Shown piece by piece: positions 29,322-38,080 of a stretch of DNA of 64,000 nt (positions are counted from its first letter, which is position 1; every line of letters begins with the position of its first letter). The position numbers and the translations under genes are program-made. The DNA is from Nitrospirota bacterium (GTDB lineage Bacteria; Nitrospirota; Thermodesulfovibrionia; Thermodesulfovibrionales; Dissulfurispiraceae): NCBI GenBank assembly GCA_009773415.1, contig WSNO01000005.1, forward strand, positions 1 through 64,000, given 5' to 3'. The notes under the pieces were generated by a model that was not told the DNA's origin, searched no databases, and saw only the letters and a program-made list of their open reading frames with translations.

Positions 29322-29353
29322 AAGGGGCATCCGGCTCCGGCCGGATGCCCCTT
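29322..29353 (-). terminator. Hairpin between sbtA and sbtM
   Basis: A 13-bp perfect stem (AAGGGGCATCCGG and complement) with a 6-nt loop, followed on the minus strand by the T-rich GATTTCTTTTC. It lies between the peptide gene and its maturase. Such hairpins often let a precursor be made in excess over its enzyme by partial termination; that role is inferred. Confidence 0.7.
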
Positions 29354-29396
29354 CCGAATCGCCTTGCGACACTTCCAGTGTCGCTTCCTCATGCTA

Positions 29397-29711
29397 TCAA
29401 CTGCTTTGGTTGGCCGGCTTTTTTTCGTCCGGACCGCTCTTTTCAGGAGCCTTTTTGTCTGCGGCGCCACCGGCGCCGCCTTGGCCGCCTCAGCCGCTCT
29501 GAGCGGGAGCCTTTTTGTCTGCGGTGCTACCTGCACCGCCCTGACCGCCTCAGCCAGTCTGCGTTGCCGGCTTTTTGTCAGCGGTGCTTCCAGCACCGCC
29601 TTGGCCGCCTCAGCCCGAGGCGGCGGTTGCCGGAGACGCAAAGCATGCTCCTGCCAGAAGGGTAGCGACGCTCAGGCCTGCAAGGGTCTTTTTCAGCTGC
29701 TTGCTGTCCAT
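29397..29711 (-). CDS. sbtA: Selenocysteine-containing RiPP precursor with three UGA codons, SbtA-like
   Basis: Reading UGA as selenocysteine gives a 104-residue peptide from ATG 29711, with AAGGAGG upstream. Residues 1-30 (MDSKQLKKTLAGLSVATLLA then GACFASPATA) form a signal-like leader with an AxA cleavage site. Then come three 20-residue repeats of the form SGUGGQGGAGSTADKKxxxQ, with U at 34, 54 and 74, and a PDEKKPANQSS tail ending at UGA 29397. UGA codons lie at 29610-29612, 29550-29552 and 29490-29492, exactly 60 nt apart, each with a hairpin 10 nt after it. The maturase gene follows. The pattern fits SbtA-type thio/selenooxazole precursors (recalled). UGA decay is unlikely since frame and codons are kept beyond all three. 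Confidence 0.88.
29461..29479 (-). promoter_or_regulatory. SECIS-like hairpin for Sec74 of sbtA
   Basis: Stem GCGGCGC / GCGCCGC with loop CGGTG, 10 nt after the third UGA. Compared with the other two, a T-A pair has become C-G on both sides, a compensatory change that supports a functional RNA stem. Confidence 0.78.
29521..29539 (-). promoter_or_regulatory. SECIS-like hairpin for Sec54 of sbtA
   Basis: The same stem GCGGTGC / GCACCGC with loop AGGTA, 10 nt after the second UGA. The loop differs while the stem is kept, and two G remain in the loop. Confidence 0.75.
29581..29599 (-). promoter_or_regulatory. SECIS-like hairpin for Sec34 of sbtA
   Basis: On the minus strand a 7-bp stem GCGGTGC / GCACCGC with loop TGGAA begins 10 nt after the UGA. 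It lies within the coding sequence, as bacterial SECIS elements do. Confidence 0.75.
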
Positions 29712-29776
29712 GGTGTCCTCCTTATCCCGGCACTTCGCTGAATCGTGCCTATGTCAACGACAGATAAACACAATTC

Positions 29777-29813
29777 ATACGTTGTAATAATCTATCAATC
29801 ATCTGCAACGTAT
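29777..29813. repeat. Inverted repeat in the sbtA leader region
   Basis: Arms ATACGTTG (29777-29784) and CAACGTAT (29806-29813), 21 nt apart. The right arm lies just past the predicted -10 box of sbtA, so it is either an operator at the start of transcription or a hairpin in the 5' leader. No regulator gene is adjacent. Confidence 0.5.
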
Positions 29814-29819
29814 AGAAAA

Positions 29820-29848
29820 ATACTATCATTTGGAACTCCCTGTGTCAA
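29820..29848 (-). promoter_or_regulatory. sbtA: Predicted sigma-70 promoter of sbtA
   Basis: Perfect -35 TTGACA (29848-29843), 17-nt spacer, -10 TAGTAT (29825-29820). It would give a leader of about 100 nt before the sbtA ATG. Confidence 0.65.
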
Positions 29849-29890
29849 GCACGGTGCTTTAGTAATGTGGAAATACAGTGGACGAGGGCT

Positions 29891-30047
29891 TTAACAGGCT
29901 GCTGAAAAAGTCCCTCTTCGGCTCAGCAGGGTCAATTTCTGGGGATGTTCTGACATGGATTGCCCCGAGATTTTCGATTCTTGAGTTTTTGAGAGAGTCG
30001 TTTTTAGCAATGCATTTTGCAGCAAGAGTTTTTCAGCAACCTGTTAA
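29891..30047. mobile_element. 157-bp MITE-like element with TTAA ends
   Basis: The two ends are TTAACAGGCTGCTGAAAAA and TTTTTCAGCAACCTGTTAA, inverted with one mismatch. TTAA at both edges may be the duplicated target site. No transposase is inside. The stop codon of the peptidase gene at 30044 is the TAA of the right end, so the insertion sits exactly at the end of that gene. Confidence 0.65.
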
Positions 30048-31153
30048 CGGTATGAGGGAAAAGAGCATGCGGAGCGAATGAGGATTTCCGCCCCGGTTAC
30101 GAGATCCGCAACTGCAATGTGCTCATCCGTCGTGTGAATGTCATGCATTCCGCTGGAGAGATTCAGGCAGCAGATGCCGTGACGATTCAGGATGTTCGCA
30201 TCGGAGCCGCCGCCGGTGACAATCCGTTGCGGAACCAGAGCGCATTCACGCAGCACGCTCTCCGCAAATGCAAGAAAAGGATGGTTGCTGTCAATCCGGA
30301 ATGCTTCGTATTCAGTCTCGATCTGCACCGCCACTGCGGTGCCGAATCGCTCTGCAGCAGCCCGCGCTGTCATCCGGATACATTCGGTCAGCTCCGCCTT
30401 GCGCCTTTCCGAATGCGTTCTGAATTCCCCATGAATGATCGCCTCTTTCGGAACGATGTTTGAGGAGGAGCCGCCGCCGAGCGCGGAAACATTGAACGTC
30501 GTTTCCCCGTCCAGCCGGCCGTTCGGCAACACCGCAATGATTTCAGCGGCAATGCGCACCGCATTAATACCCTTTTCCGGCTCGATGCCTGCATGCGCGG
30601 CCCGTCCGCGAACAGTGATATCGAACTGTTCCCGCGCGGGAGCTGCCGTTACGATAAGACCGGGGGGGCCGCTGATGTCGAGAATGATGCCGTGCCTGCT
30701 CCGAAGCAACGGCACGGCAAGATTTCGTGCGCCGAGCAGCCCCTTCTCTTCCGCCGACGTAAAAACAATCTCCAGCGGCGGATGCGGGAGTTCGTTCTCC
30801 TCAAAAACCGCCAGCATTTCGAGAATCTGGGCAACAGCACTTTTGTTGTCGGCTCCAAGAATGGTAGAGCCTGATGTTTTGATAATGCCCTCTGCTATGA
30901 TGCACTGAATGCCCACCGTCGGTTCGACCGTGTCCATGTGTGCGCCGAACAGAAGCGGGCTTCCCCCTGCAACCGTGCCGGACTTGCGCGCGATGACGTT
31001 AAACGACTGCCCGTAGTGCTGGACTTCGGCGTGCGTGCCGAGCGTGCGAAGCATGTCCGCAAGCTCGCGGCCGACTTCTTCCTCTTGCAGCGAAGGAGAG
31101 TTCAGACCGGCCAGACGGATGAATGTTTCAACAAGCCGCTGCTCATTAATCAT
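30044..31153 (-). CDS. M20 family metallopeptidase (tripeptide aminopeptidase-like)
   Basis: A 369-residue zinc peptidase resembling PepT. Metal-binding motifs are visible: FGAHMDTVEP, TILGADNKSAV and FTSAEEKGLLGA, with a final GGGSDANILN and HDIHTTDE. The middle dimerisation domain has RGRAAHAGIEPEKGINA. The start is unclear: ATG 31153 and ATG 31168 both lack a good ribosome site. Its final stop codon is provided by the MITE end. Being next to the RiPP genes it could act in leader removal, but the gap and different transcript leave this a guess. Confidence 0.85.
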   Translation of the reverse strand: MINEQRLVETFIRLAGLNSPSLQEEEVGRELADMLRTLGTHAEVQHYGQSFNVIARKSGTVAGGSPLLFGAHMDTVEPTVGIQCIIAEGIIKTSGSTILGADNKSAVAQILEMLAVFEENELPHPPLEIVFTSAEEKGLLGARNLAVPLLRSRHGIILDISGPPGLIVTAAPAREQFDITVRGRAAHAGIEPEKGINAVRIAAEIIAVLPNGRLDGETTFNVSALGGGSSSNIVPKEAIIHGEFRTHSERRKAELTECIRMTARAAAERFGTAVAVQIETEYEAFRIDSNHPFLAFAESVLRECALVPQRIVTGGGSDANILNRHGICCLNLSSGMHDIHTTDEHIAVADLVTGAEILIRSACSFPSYR

Positions 31154-31251
31154 CGGGCGTAAGTTCATCGAAACAGTATTTTCACAGACGGCAGGCTGAT
31201 AGCGCAAGCGGGGGATTAGACAGTTTTTTCAGGAAAGAGTATCCTACTAAC

Positions 31252-33177
31252 ATGAAGAGTGAACATGTCAGTTGCCGCACGGCGTCTCAAAGAGGAATGC
31301 CCGGCATCTTTCCGAGGTTGTTCACACACGCGGGGAGCCTCCTTGCGTCTGCCGCCCTGATAGTGCTTCTGACTGCTCTGCCCGGGCAGGCGGCAGACCT
31401 TGCGCTCATTGATGCGTACCAGAAACAGGACTTCCGTGCGCTTGCCCGCTATGCCGCCGCTCACAAGAACACCCCTCTTGAGCCGTACTTCATTGCACGC
31501 ATGGTGAATGTTCGGGAAGCATCGTTCGGCCCGCTCAGTCCATCATTGGCGCGGGATCTGGAGCGGTTCGAAGGCGTTCCCCCCATCGAAAAGCTCAGGG
31601 CTGCTCTCGTCAAGGAGTGGGCCCGGCAGGGCAACTGGAAGCAGGTTGCGTCTCACGCGCACAGTGTGCCTGAATGGGCAAGCGAAAAGGATATGGAACT
31701 CAGGTGTGCTCTGCTTGAATTCTCCCAGATGCAGCAGAAGCCTGCGGCAGATGCAAGAAGATCGCTTTTCAGACTGCTGCAGGATTTTCCTGCGCTGTGT
31801 TCCGGGGCCTTTGCCGGCGCAGTTGCATCTGGTGAAATAGCTCCTGAAACGGCTCTTTTAAAAGTCATGCAATTGGCATCCTTCAAGAAAAATGGCGCGG
31901 CCGCGCGGCTGGCTCAGCTGCTGGATGCGGAACTGAATGAGCGGTCGCCATTGCGGGGAAAAAACTCAAGAGCAATAGAAGTGCTGGCAACGGCGCGCGA
32001 GGACATTACTTCAGGTTTGCAGTTTCTGGAATCTCAAAAAGCTGCCCTTCCGCCCGAAACAGTGCGTGCGCTGACCGTTCACATCGGCTCCCTCGCGGCC
32101 CGCAGGCATGATGCCCGGGCGCACGGGATTATCTCGTCCGTCAACGGCTACCTGATTCCGCTTGACGGTCCTGCTGCCGAATGGCGTACACGGGCTGCCA
32201 TCGCCGCTTCGTCCTGGCCTGACATTCTTGCCTCGATTGAGCACATGAATCCCTTACTGGGGGCGGGCGAGGAGTGGCAGTTCTGGAAGGCCAGAGCGCT
32301 CCAGCACCTCGATCGGGGAAAGGAAGCCACACTGCTGTTTCTGAAGCTTTCCGCACTGCCCGGCAGCTACTACGGCATTCTTGCTGCGGAGCAGATCACA
32401 GTGCCGCTTTCGTTTCCAACCCCTCACTACGCGATCGATCAGTCTTTTGTCCGGATGCTCGGTGAAAACACCGCGGCACAGCGCGCTCTTGCGCTGCACA
32501 AGGCAGGACTCTGGGGTGAAGCAGCGCAGGAATGGCGCATTCTGATGCGCGGAGCTTCAAGCGCTCACTACTATGCCGCGGCGCACTTCGCAAAAGAGCA
32601 TGGATTGATTGATCGTCAGATATATCTCGCGGGAAAAGCTGTTGATCACCTTGACCTGCGGCTCAGGTATCCGCTCGAACATAAACGGGATGTGGTCGCA
32701 TCGTCAGGCGATGCCGGCATTGCGCCGGAGTGGGCATGGGCTGTCATACGGCAGGAAAGCAGATTTGTTTCACACGCGGTTTCCTCCGCCGGCGCTGTCG
32801 GTCTCATGCAGCTGATGCCCGCCACAGCAAAAAATCTCGCATCCCGCGTGCGCCTCGGGGTTGCGCCGACTCGCCAGGTTCTTATGACTCCCGGACAGAA
32901 CATTGTCCTGGGTACGGCTTTCCTCGGCTCCCTGCTTGGCAAGTACGGCGGCAATTATGCCCTTGCCTCTGCTGCGTACAATGCCGGGCCGGGCCGTGTG
33001 GATCAGTGGCGGGGAAAACTGCAAGGGATTGACGGCTTTGCTTTTGTGGAACTGATTCCCTTCGAAGAAACAAGAGACTACACAAAGAAAGTGCTTGCCA
33101 ACAGTGTCATGTATGCCCTCGTCACGGGGAAAGAGCCGATCCGCATCTCAAAGGTTCTGAACAGAAAAATTCAATAA
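31252..33177 (+). CDS. slt: Soluble lytic murein transglycosylase
   Basis: A 641-residue Slt70-like protein that cleaves peptidoglycan glycan strands in the periplasm. After a signal region (SLLASAALIVLLTALPGQAA), a long helical superhelix spans about 50-480. The C-terminal catalytic domain has the glutamate in VIRQESRF, then SSAGAVGLMQLMPATAK and ASAAYNAGPGRV. An alternative ATG at 31297 would shorten the N-terminus to a neater signal peptide. It is divergent from the peptidase gene. Confidence 0.93.
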   Translation: MKSEHVSCRTASQRGMPGIFPRLFTHAGSLLASAALIVLLTALPGQAADLALIDAYQKQDFRALARYAAAHKNTPLEPYFIARMVNVREASFGPLSPSLARDLERFEGVPPIEKLRAALVKEWARQGNWKQVASHAHSVPEWASEKDMELRCALLEFSQMQQKPAADARRSLFRLLQDFPALCSGAFAGAVASGEIAPETALLKVMQLASFKKNGAAARLAQLLDAELNERSPLRGKNSRAIEVLATAREDITSGLQFLESQKAALPPETVRALTVHIGSLAARRHDARAHGIISSVNGYLIPLDGPAAEWRTRAAIAASSWPDILASIEHMNPLLGAGEEWQFWKARALQHLDRGKEATLLFLKLSALPGSYYGILAAEQITVPLSFPTPHYAIDQSFVRMLGENTAAQRALALHKAGLWGEAAQEWRILMRGASSAHYYAAAHFAKEHGLIDRQIYLAGKAVDHLDLRLRYPLEHKRDVVASSGDAGIAPEWAWAVIRQESRFVSHAVSSAGAVGLMQLMPATAKNLASRVRLGVAPTRQVLMTPGQNIVLGTAFLGSLLGKYGGNYALASAAYNAGPGRVDQWRGKLQGIDGFAFVELIPFEETRDYTKKVLANSVMYALVTGKEPIRISKVLNRKIQ

Positions 33178-33186
33178 CCGGAATTG

Positions 33187-35547
33187 TTACGCGGAGCGGT
33201 CCTCGGAGAGAACCTTTTTGATCATTTCAAGGAGATCTATCGGCATAATCGGCTTTGAAAGAAAGGGCACGTCGGCCAACTGACGATCCTGAAGAGCATC
33301 CTGCGGATACCCGCTTAAAAATATCACCTTCAGCTTCGGGCTTATCGCGAGCAGAGACTCGCGAACCTCAGCCCCGTTCATCCCCGGCATGATAACGTCA
33401 ATGAGCGCAAGGCTCGCCTTCAGGGGGTTCCTCCGGACATACGCAATCGCCTCCTCACTTCCGGAAGCGGCAAACACTATATACCCGAAAGTGCTTAATA
33501 GCTGTGCCGTAGCAAGGCGAACGCTCTCATCGTCTTCCACCAGCAGCAACGTCTCCCCATGGCCTATCGGAAATGCCATGTCAGCTTTCTGGACAGTATG
33601 AAGCGCAGATTGCAGCAGCGGGAGCACCACACGAAACACTGCGCCCTTATCAGACGAAGTGACTTCAATCTCCCCCTTATGCTGCTTGACAATGCCATAC
33701 GCAACTGCCAGTCCCAGCCCGACTCCTTTACCAACCTCTTTTGTCGTATAAAACGGCTCGAAGATATGTTTGATATGCTTTGCGTCAATTCCCGCTCCGG
33801 CATCTCTCACCTCAAGAACAGCACACGGGCAGAAGACAGTATTGCCGGAATCATCCGGAAACGCATATTCGTCAGGATATGTTCCGACAGACACGGTGCC
33901 TCCCGTCGGCATGGCGTCGCGAGCATTATTCATAATGCTGAGGAGAACCTGCTGCATCTGCCCGAAGTCCGCGTTGACTCGCAGCTTGTCCGGGTAGACG
34001 CTCATCGCCAGAATAATGCCTTCGCCTGCCATCTGCTCAAAAACCTTTCCCGTTGAGAAGACAATTTCGTTCAGATCGATAACACGTGGCATGATAACCT
34101 GCTTTCTGCTGAAGGCTAGCAGGTCCCTTGTCAAATTGGCCGCCCGGTTCGAAAGCTCGATAATGTCGGATGCAACACGATAAACATCGGCTTGCTTCTG
34201 ATAACGCATTTGCAGAAGGTGTGCGCTGTTGATAACCGCCTGCAGGATATTATTGAACTCATGCGCAACCCCGCCCGCCAGAATGCCGACCGCTTCCATC
34301 TTCTGCGATTGGATCAATTGCTCTTCAAGGTGCTTGCGCTCGGTAACATCACGCACAACCGCCAAAACCTCTTCAGGCCCGCTCCGCACCATTCGCGACT
34401 CAAAATAGCGCGAAGTGCCCTCCAGAGAAAGACTATATTCATACCGCTGCATTTCACCGGTTTCAATCGCCTGTTTCAGGTGATGTCCTGTCTGCTCGGC
34501 AAGCTCCGGCGGAAGCGCCTCAGCAATCTTCTTTCCGATGAACTGCTCCGGCGACAGCAGCAGCAATTTTTCATCAGCCTGGCAATCAAGGAACGTGCCG
34601 TCATGGCTCAGCCTGAACAGCATGTCGGGCATCGCTTCGACAAGGGCGCGACTCCGCTTTTCGCTCTTGTTGAGAGCCTCTGTCCGCTGCACAACCGCCC
34701 GGCGCAGGCTGCGATTCCAGACAGCAAGTCCGGCAACAAGAATGGCTATTACTGCAGCGACTGCCAGCATCTGACGCATGGGGATTGCCCCGAATACGTC
34801 CTTGCCGTACCACTTCTGCTCTATTTCCTGATATTCCTGAGGAGTTATGCGGGAAAACCCCTGGTGAACAACGCTTAGCATCGCACTATCGCCCTTCCGC
34901 ACCGCACGGTGGAACTCTCCGACGTAGAGAGGATCGGAATGCCTGAACCGCTCCTGAATCCCCATTTTGTGGAGAAAGTAGTGCGCAGGCGGGGCGTCAA
35001 CGACAAAAACGGTTATTTTGCGCTCCATCGCCGCCTGCACAAGGGCTTCATAGCTATTGTAAAGCACCAGCGAGTCGATTCCATTTCGTTTAAGAACTTC
35101 GATAGCGGCGTCGCCGGCTTTTACCCCGACCGCAAAGCCTTTGAGAGAAGCGGCGTCCGTGATGCCGGATATTTCGCGATCAAAGTAAATGGGAACTTCG
35201 ATTTTCTGGTAAGGAGGAAGATAATCCAGAAACTGCGTCCGCGCTTCCGTGAGAAAAACCGTGTCGATGACATCAAACTCGCCAGCCCTCATCCTGCGCA
35301 GTGCCTCATCCCAGTCCATGGCATGGATTTCAGCTTTTACGCCGGTCTTTTGCTCCCAGAGGCGCCACTGGTCAACCAGAATTCCCTGCACCTTGTTGTC
35401 CGCACCAAGAAAAACAAACGGCGGGTAGTTGTTGTCCATGACCACATGAATCGCCTGCAGTTGGCGAGATTCGCCGTTCGTCGCGGCGAAGGAGAGGGAA
35501 ATGCCGAGAATAGAAACAATAATAAGAACGGTCGCAAAGCGTATCAT
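33187..35547 (-). CDS. Hybrid sensor histidine kinase with periplasmic solute-binding domain
   Basis: 786 residues from ATG 35547 (AAGGG upstream). Order of domains: signal/first helix, a family-3 solute-binding sensor domain (about 30-255, VVMDNNYPPFVF...), membrane helix AVAAVIAILVAGLAVW, PAS (MPDMLFRLSHDG), HisKA with GGVAHEFNNILQ, HATPase (NNARDAMPTGG, GVGLGLAVAYGIVKQH) and a C-terminal receiver with the Asp of LIDVIMPGMNG. It probably senses a small molecule, perhaps an amino acid. No output regulator is adjacent. Confidence 0.92.
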   Translation of the reverse strand: MIRFATVLIIVSILGISLSFAATNGESRQLQAIHVVMDNNYPPFVFLGADNKVQGILVDQWRLWEQKTGVKAEIHAMDWDEALRRMRAGEFDVIDTVFLTEARTQFLDYLPPYQKIEVPIYFDREISGITDAASLKGFAVGVKAGDAAIEVLKRNGIDSLVLYNSYEALVQAAMERKITVFVVDAPPAHYFLHKMGIQERFRHSDPLYVGEFHRAVRKGDSAMLSVVHQGFSRITPQEYQEIEQKWYGKDVFGAIPMRQMLAVAAVIAILVAGLAVWNRSLRRAVVQRTEALNKSEKRSRALVEAMPDMLFRLSHDGTFLDCQADEKLLLLSPEQFIGKKIAEALPPELAEQTGHHLKQAIETGEMQRYEYSLSLEGTSRYFESRMVRSGPEEVLAVVRDVTERKHLEEQLIQSQKMEAVGILAGGVAHEFNNILQAVINSAHLLQMRYQKQADVYRVASDIIELSNRAANLTRDLLAFSRKQVIMPRVIDLNEIVFSTGKVFEQMAGEGIILAMSVYPDKLRVNADFGQMQQVLLSIMNNARDAMPTGGTVSVGTYPDEYAFPDDSGNTVFCPCAVLEVRDAGAGIDAKHIKHIFEPFYTTKEVGKGVGLGLAVAYGIVKQHKGEIEVTSSDKGAVFRVVLPLLQSALHTVQKADMAFPIGHGETLLLVEDDESVRLATAQLLSTFGYIVFAASGSEEAIAYVRRNPLKASLALIDVIMPGMNGAEVRESLLAISPKLKVIFLSGYPQDALQDRQLADVPFLSKPIMPIDLLEMIKKVLSEDRSA

Positions 35548-35638
35548 TAAAACCCTTGAATCCTTAATGAACCCGTTTGACAGCAATTATAACATTATTA
35601 TTCAGTAACATGCTCAATCACTGTGCTTCTTTTGGCGA

Positions 35639-37084
35639 CTATCGCCCTCGCCCTCCAAGGAGCGATCCGAGCACGCCGCGGATAATCTGGCGCCCAATCT
35701 GGCTTCCAATCGCACGTGCCGCGCTCTTTGCGAGAGCCCCCATCAGCTCCCCGGCCTGGGATTTTTCCTCTTTCTTCACAGTTGGTGCGCTCTCGGCAAC
35801 TGCCGCCCGGGCCTTCAGTTGTTCATAGGCTGATTCACGGTCGAACGCCTTTTCATAATGTCCCGCAACCGCTGATGCAGAGAGAACTCTTGCCCGCTCC
35901 TCATCGCTGAGCGGTGCCATGCGACTCCGGGGCGGACTGATAAATGCGCGTTCAACCACAGTCGGCGTGCCTTTATCATCGAGAGTCGATACAAGTGCCT
36001 CTCCTACGCCAAGTTCGGAGATGACCCTTTCGGTATCAAGCGCAGGATTCTGGCGAAATGTTTGAGCCGCAGCCCGGACCGCCTTCTGGTCGCGCGGGGT
36101 AAATGCCCTCAGGGCATGCTGAACACGGTTGCCGAGCTGGCCGAGAATAACGTCCGGAATGTCGAGCGGGTTCTGGGTGACAAAATAGACGCCGATGCCC
36201 TTTGAGCGGATGAGCCGGACTACCTGTTCAATCTTTTCCTGCAGAACGCCGGGGATGTCGTTAAAAAGCAGATGCGCTTCGTCAAAAAAGAAAACAAGTT
36301 TCGGCTTTTTCGGGTCGCCGACTTCCGGAAGGTTCTCAAACAGCTCCGCGAGCATCCAGAGAAGAAAAGTTGCGTAAACCTTTGGCGATTGCATGAGCCT
36401 GCCAGCATTGAGGATGTTGACAACTCCTCGGCCGTCACGGTCGGTCTGCATGAGATCGCCAAGGTCCAGTGCCGGTTCACCGAAGAATTGTTCAGCCCCC
36501 TGTTCTTCCAGGGCAAGGATACTCCGCTGAATGGCGCCGATGCTCGCCGTCGAAATATTGCCGTAGGCGGTCTTGTATTCCGCCGCGTTGTCGCCAACGT
36601 GCTGAACAAGTGAGCGGATGTCCTTCAGGTCAAGCAGCAGAAACCCGTTGTCATCCGCTATCCTGAAAACGATTGTCAGGACACCGCTTTGCACATCGTT
36701 AAGGTTCAGAACACGGCTCAAAAGAAGCGGCCCCATTTCCGACACCGTCGCCCTCACCGGATGTCCCTGTTCGCCGAAAACATCCCAGAAGACGACAGGA
36801 AAAGCCTGCCAGTCGAAATCAGTCATCCCAAGCTGACGCACCCGATCGATCACCCTGGGATGGTCACCGCCTGCCTGAGCCATGCCTGATAGATCGCCCT
36901 TCACGTCAGCCATAAATACCGGCACGCCGATGCTGCTGAACTCCTCGGCAAGCACTCGGAGCGTAACGGTCTTGCCGGTACCGGTTGCACCGGTAATCAA
37001 CCCGTGCCGGTTCGCCATCCGGGGAAGAAGATGTATATCAGCAGAGCCTTTCGCCAGAAAAAGTCCATCGGTCATTGATGCCAT
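35639..37084 (-). CDS. HerA-like DUF853 ATPase
   Basis: A 481-residue P-loop ATPase. Start at ATG 37084 with AGGAGG. Walker A is GATGTGKT (32-39), Walker B is [12 protein letters not shown], and the region [35 protein letters not shown] is typical of the DUF853/HerA-type family found widely in bacteria. The tail is glycine/arginine-rich. Cellular role uncertain, perhaps DNA translocation. Confidence 0.88.
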   Translation of the reverse strand: MASMTDGLFLAKGSADIHLLPRMANRHGLITGATGTGKTVTLRVLAEEFSSIGVPVFMADVKGDLSGMAQAGGDHPRVIDRVRQLGMTDFDWQAFPVVFWDVFGEQGHPVRATVSEMGPLLLSRVLNLNDVQSGVLTIVFRIADDNGFLLLDLKDIRSLVQHVGDNAAEYKTAYGNISTASIGAIQRSILALEEQGAEQFFGEPALDLGDLMQTDRDGRGVVNILNAGRLMQSPKVYATFLLWMLAELFENLPEVGDPKKPKLVFFFDEAHLLFNDIPGVLQEKIEQVVRLIRSKGIGVYFVTQNPLDIPDVILGQLGNRVQHALRAFTPRDQKAVRAAAQTFRQNPALDTERVISELGVGEALVSTLDDKGTPTVVERAFISPPRSRMAPLSDEERARVLSASAVAGHYEKAFDRESAYEQLKARAAVAESAPTVKKEEKSQAGELMGALAKSAARAIGSQIGRQIIRGVLGSLLGGRGR

Positions 37085-37228
37085 TGCCGCCTCCTGCCAA
37101 TAAGATAGTGTTCTGACCCTTACGATAAACACCGATCCGGCATCCTGTCAATGCGTTCATGAAGCTTGCATATTTCTGCGACAGATGTGTATATTTCTGC
37201 ATAAATACATTCTTAGGAGGGTCTCTTT

Positions 37229-37516
37229 ATGAAAAAGCTGTTCCTGGCAGTGCTCGTTGTAATTCTGGCAGTGTCGTTTGCAGTTGCAGCGCCGAAGACC
37301 TATCAGTGGACCGGCGAAGTAACCGAGGTGAAGGACGACACGGTCTCCGTAAAAAAGGGAAAAGAGATCTGGCAGATTGCCCGCGACAAGGACACCAAGA
37401 TCTCCGGCGACCTGAAAGTGGGCTCAAAAGTGACCGTTGAATACACCATGAAAGCCGTAAAGATTGAAGGCAAGGCAGACAAGAAAGCCGACAAGAAGGA
37501 AGAGAAAAAGAAATAA
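37229..37516 (+). CDS. Small secreted protein with lysine-rich tail
   Basis: 95 residues with a signal peptide (LFLAVLVVILAVSFAVAA) and a small beta-rich domain (YQWTGEVTEVKDDTVSVKKGKEIWQI...GSKVTVEYTM) that looks like an OB-type barrel. The last twenty residues are mostly Lys, Asp and Glu. AGGAGGG lies upstream of the ATG, and a strong terminator follows. Function unknown. Confidence 0.8.
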   Translation: MKKLFLAVLVVILAVSFAVAAPKTYQWTGEVTEVKDDTVSVKKGKEIWQIARDKDTKISGDLKVGSKVTVEYTMKAVKIEGKADKKADKKEEKKK

Positions 37517-37535
37517 CGTCTGCTCAGCACGGAAT

Positions 37536-37570
37536 AAAAAAGGCTTCACCGCAGGGATGAAGCCTTTTTT
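37536..37570 (+). terminator. Strong intrinsic terminator
   Basis: Arms AAAAAAGGCTTCA (37536-37548) and its complement (37558-37570), a 9-nt loop, ending in a T run. It ends the transcript of the small secreted protein, and works in both directions by symmetry. Confidence 0.9.
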
Positions 37571-37637
37571 ATTCTCTTGCAAAAGAGGGAGACAGGTTCA
37601 TACAATATCGGTTAATAAGACGTAAAGGGAGGTCGGC

Positions 37638-38003
37638 ATGAATCGCACTATAAAGATGGTTGCCGCTTTTATGATAGCGCTCTGCATTGCGCTATCACTT
37701 TCCGGCTGCGCTCAGTGGGCAGCTTCGGAAGATTTCGACAAGGGCATCGCATACTTCAATCAGGGCAACTACGAAGCTGCGATTCCGTATTTCCAGAAGG
37801 CGACAACAACGGATCCGGAATATGTCGATGCATACATGTATCTCGGCCGCTCACACCTGAACCTCCGCCAATGGACAAAGGCGATTTCTCCGCTCCGAAC
37901 CGCTTACCGCCTTGCGCCCGACAAGACAAAAGGACTCGTGCAGGATCTGATAATGGATGCTATACTCGGCGCCGCATCGCAGGGCATCAGGCTGGACAAA
38001 TAG
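37638..38003 (+). CDS. TPR-repeat lipoprotein
   Basis: 121 residues. A lipoprotein signal ends in LSGC. Two tetratricopeptide repeats follow (DKGIAYFNQGNYEAAIPYFQKATTTDPE and YMYLGRSHLNLRQWTKAISPLRTAYRLAPD). GGGAGG is placed upstream of the ATG. Likely a membrane-bound scaffold; no specific partner can be named. Confidence 0.85.
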   Translation: MNRTIKMVAAFMIALCIALSLSGCAQWAASEDFDKGIAYFNQGNYEAAIPYFQKATTTDPEYVDAYMYLGRSHLNLRQWTKAISPLRTAYRLAPDKTKGLVQDLIMDAILGAASQGIRLDK

Positions 38004-38025
38004 GATTTACTGATTTTTTTATCGG

Positions 38026-38080
38026 TGATTCTCAAAGAGAAGCCGGAGCAGAAAACGCTCCGCTTTCTCCGTGAGAATCA
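38026..38080. terminator. Long hairpin between convergent genes
   Basis: Outer arms TGATTCTCA (38026-38034) and TGAGAATCA (38072-38080), with an inner stem formed around GGAGC and GCTCC. It contains the stop codon of the minus-strand DUF6485 gene. Probably a shared terminator. Confidence 0.55.

Noticed and set aside
29285..29641. 118-residue frame on the minus strand in the sbtA region
   Set aside because: It is a shifted frame of the repeat, rich in Arg, Ala and Lys. The frame with Sec codons has the ribosome site, signal leader and regular repeats.
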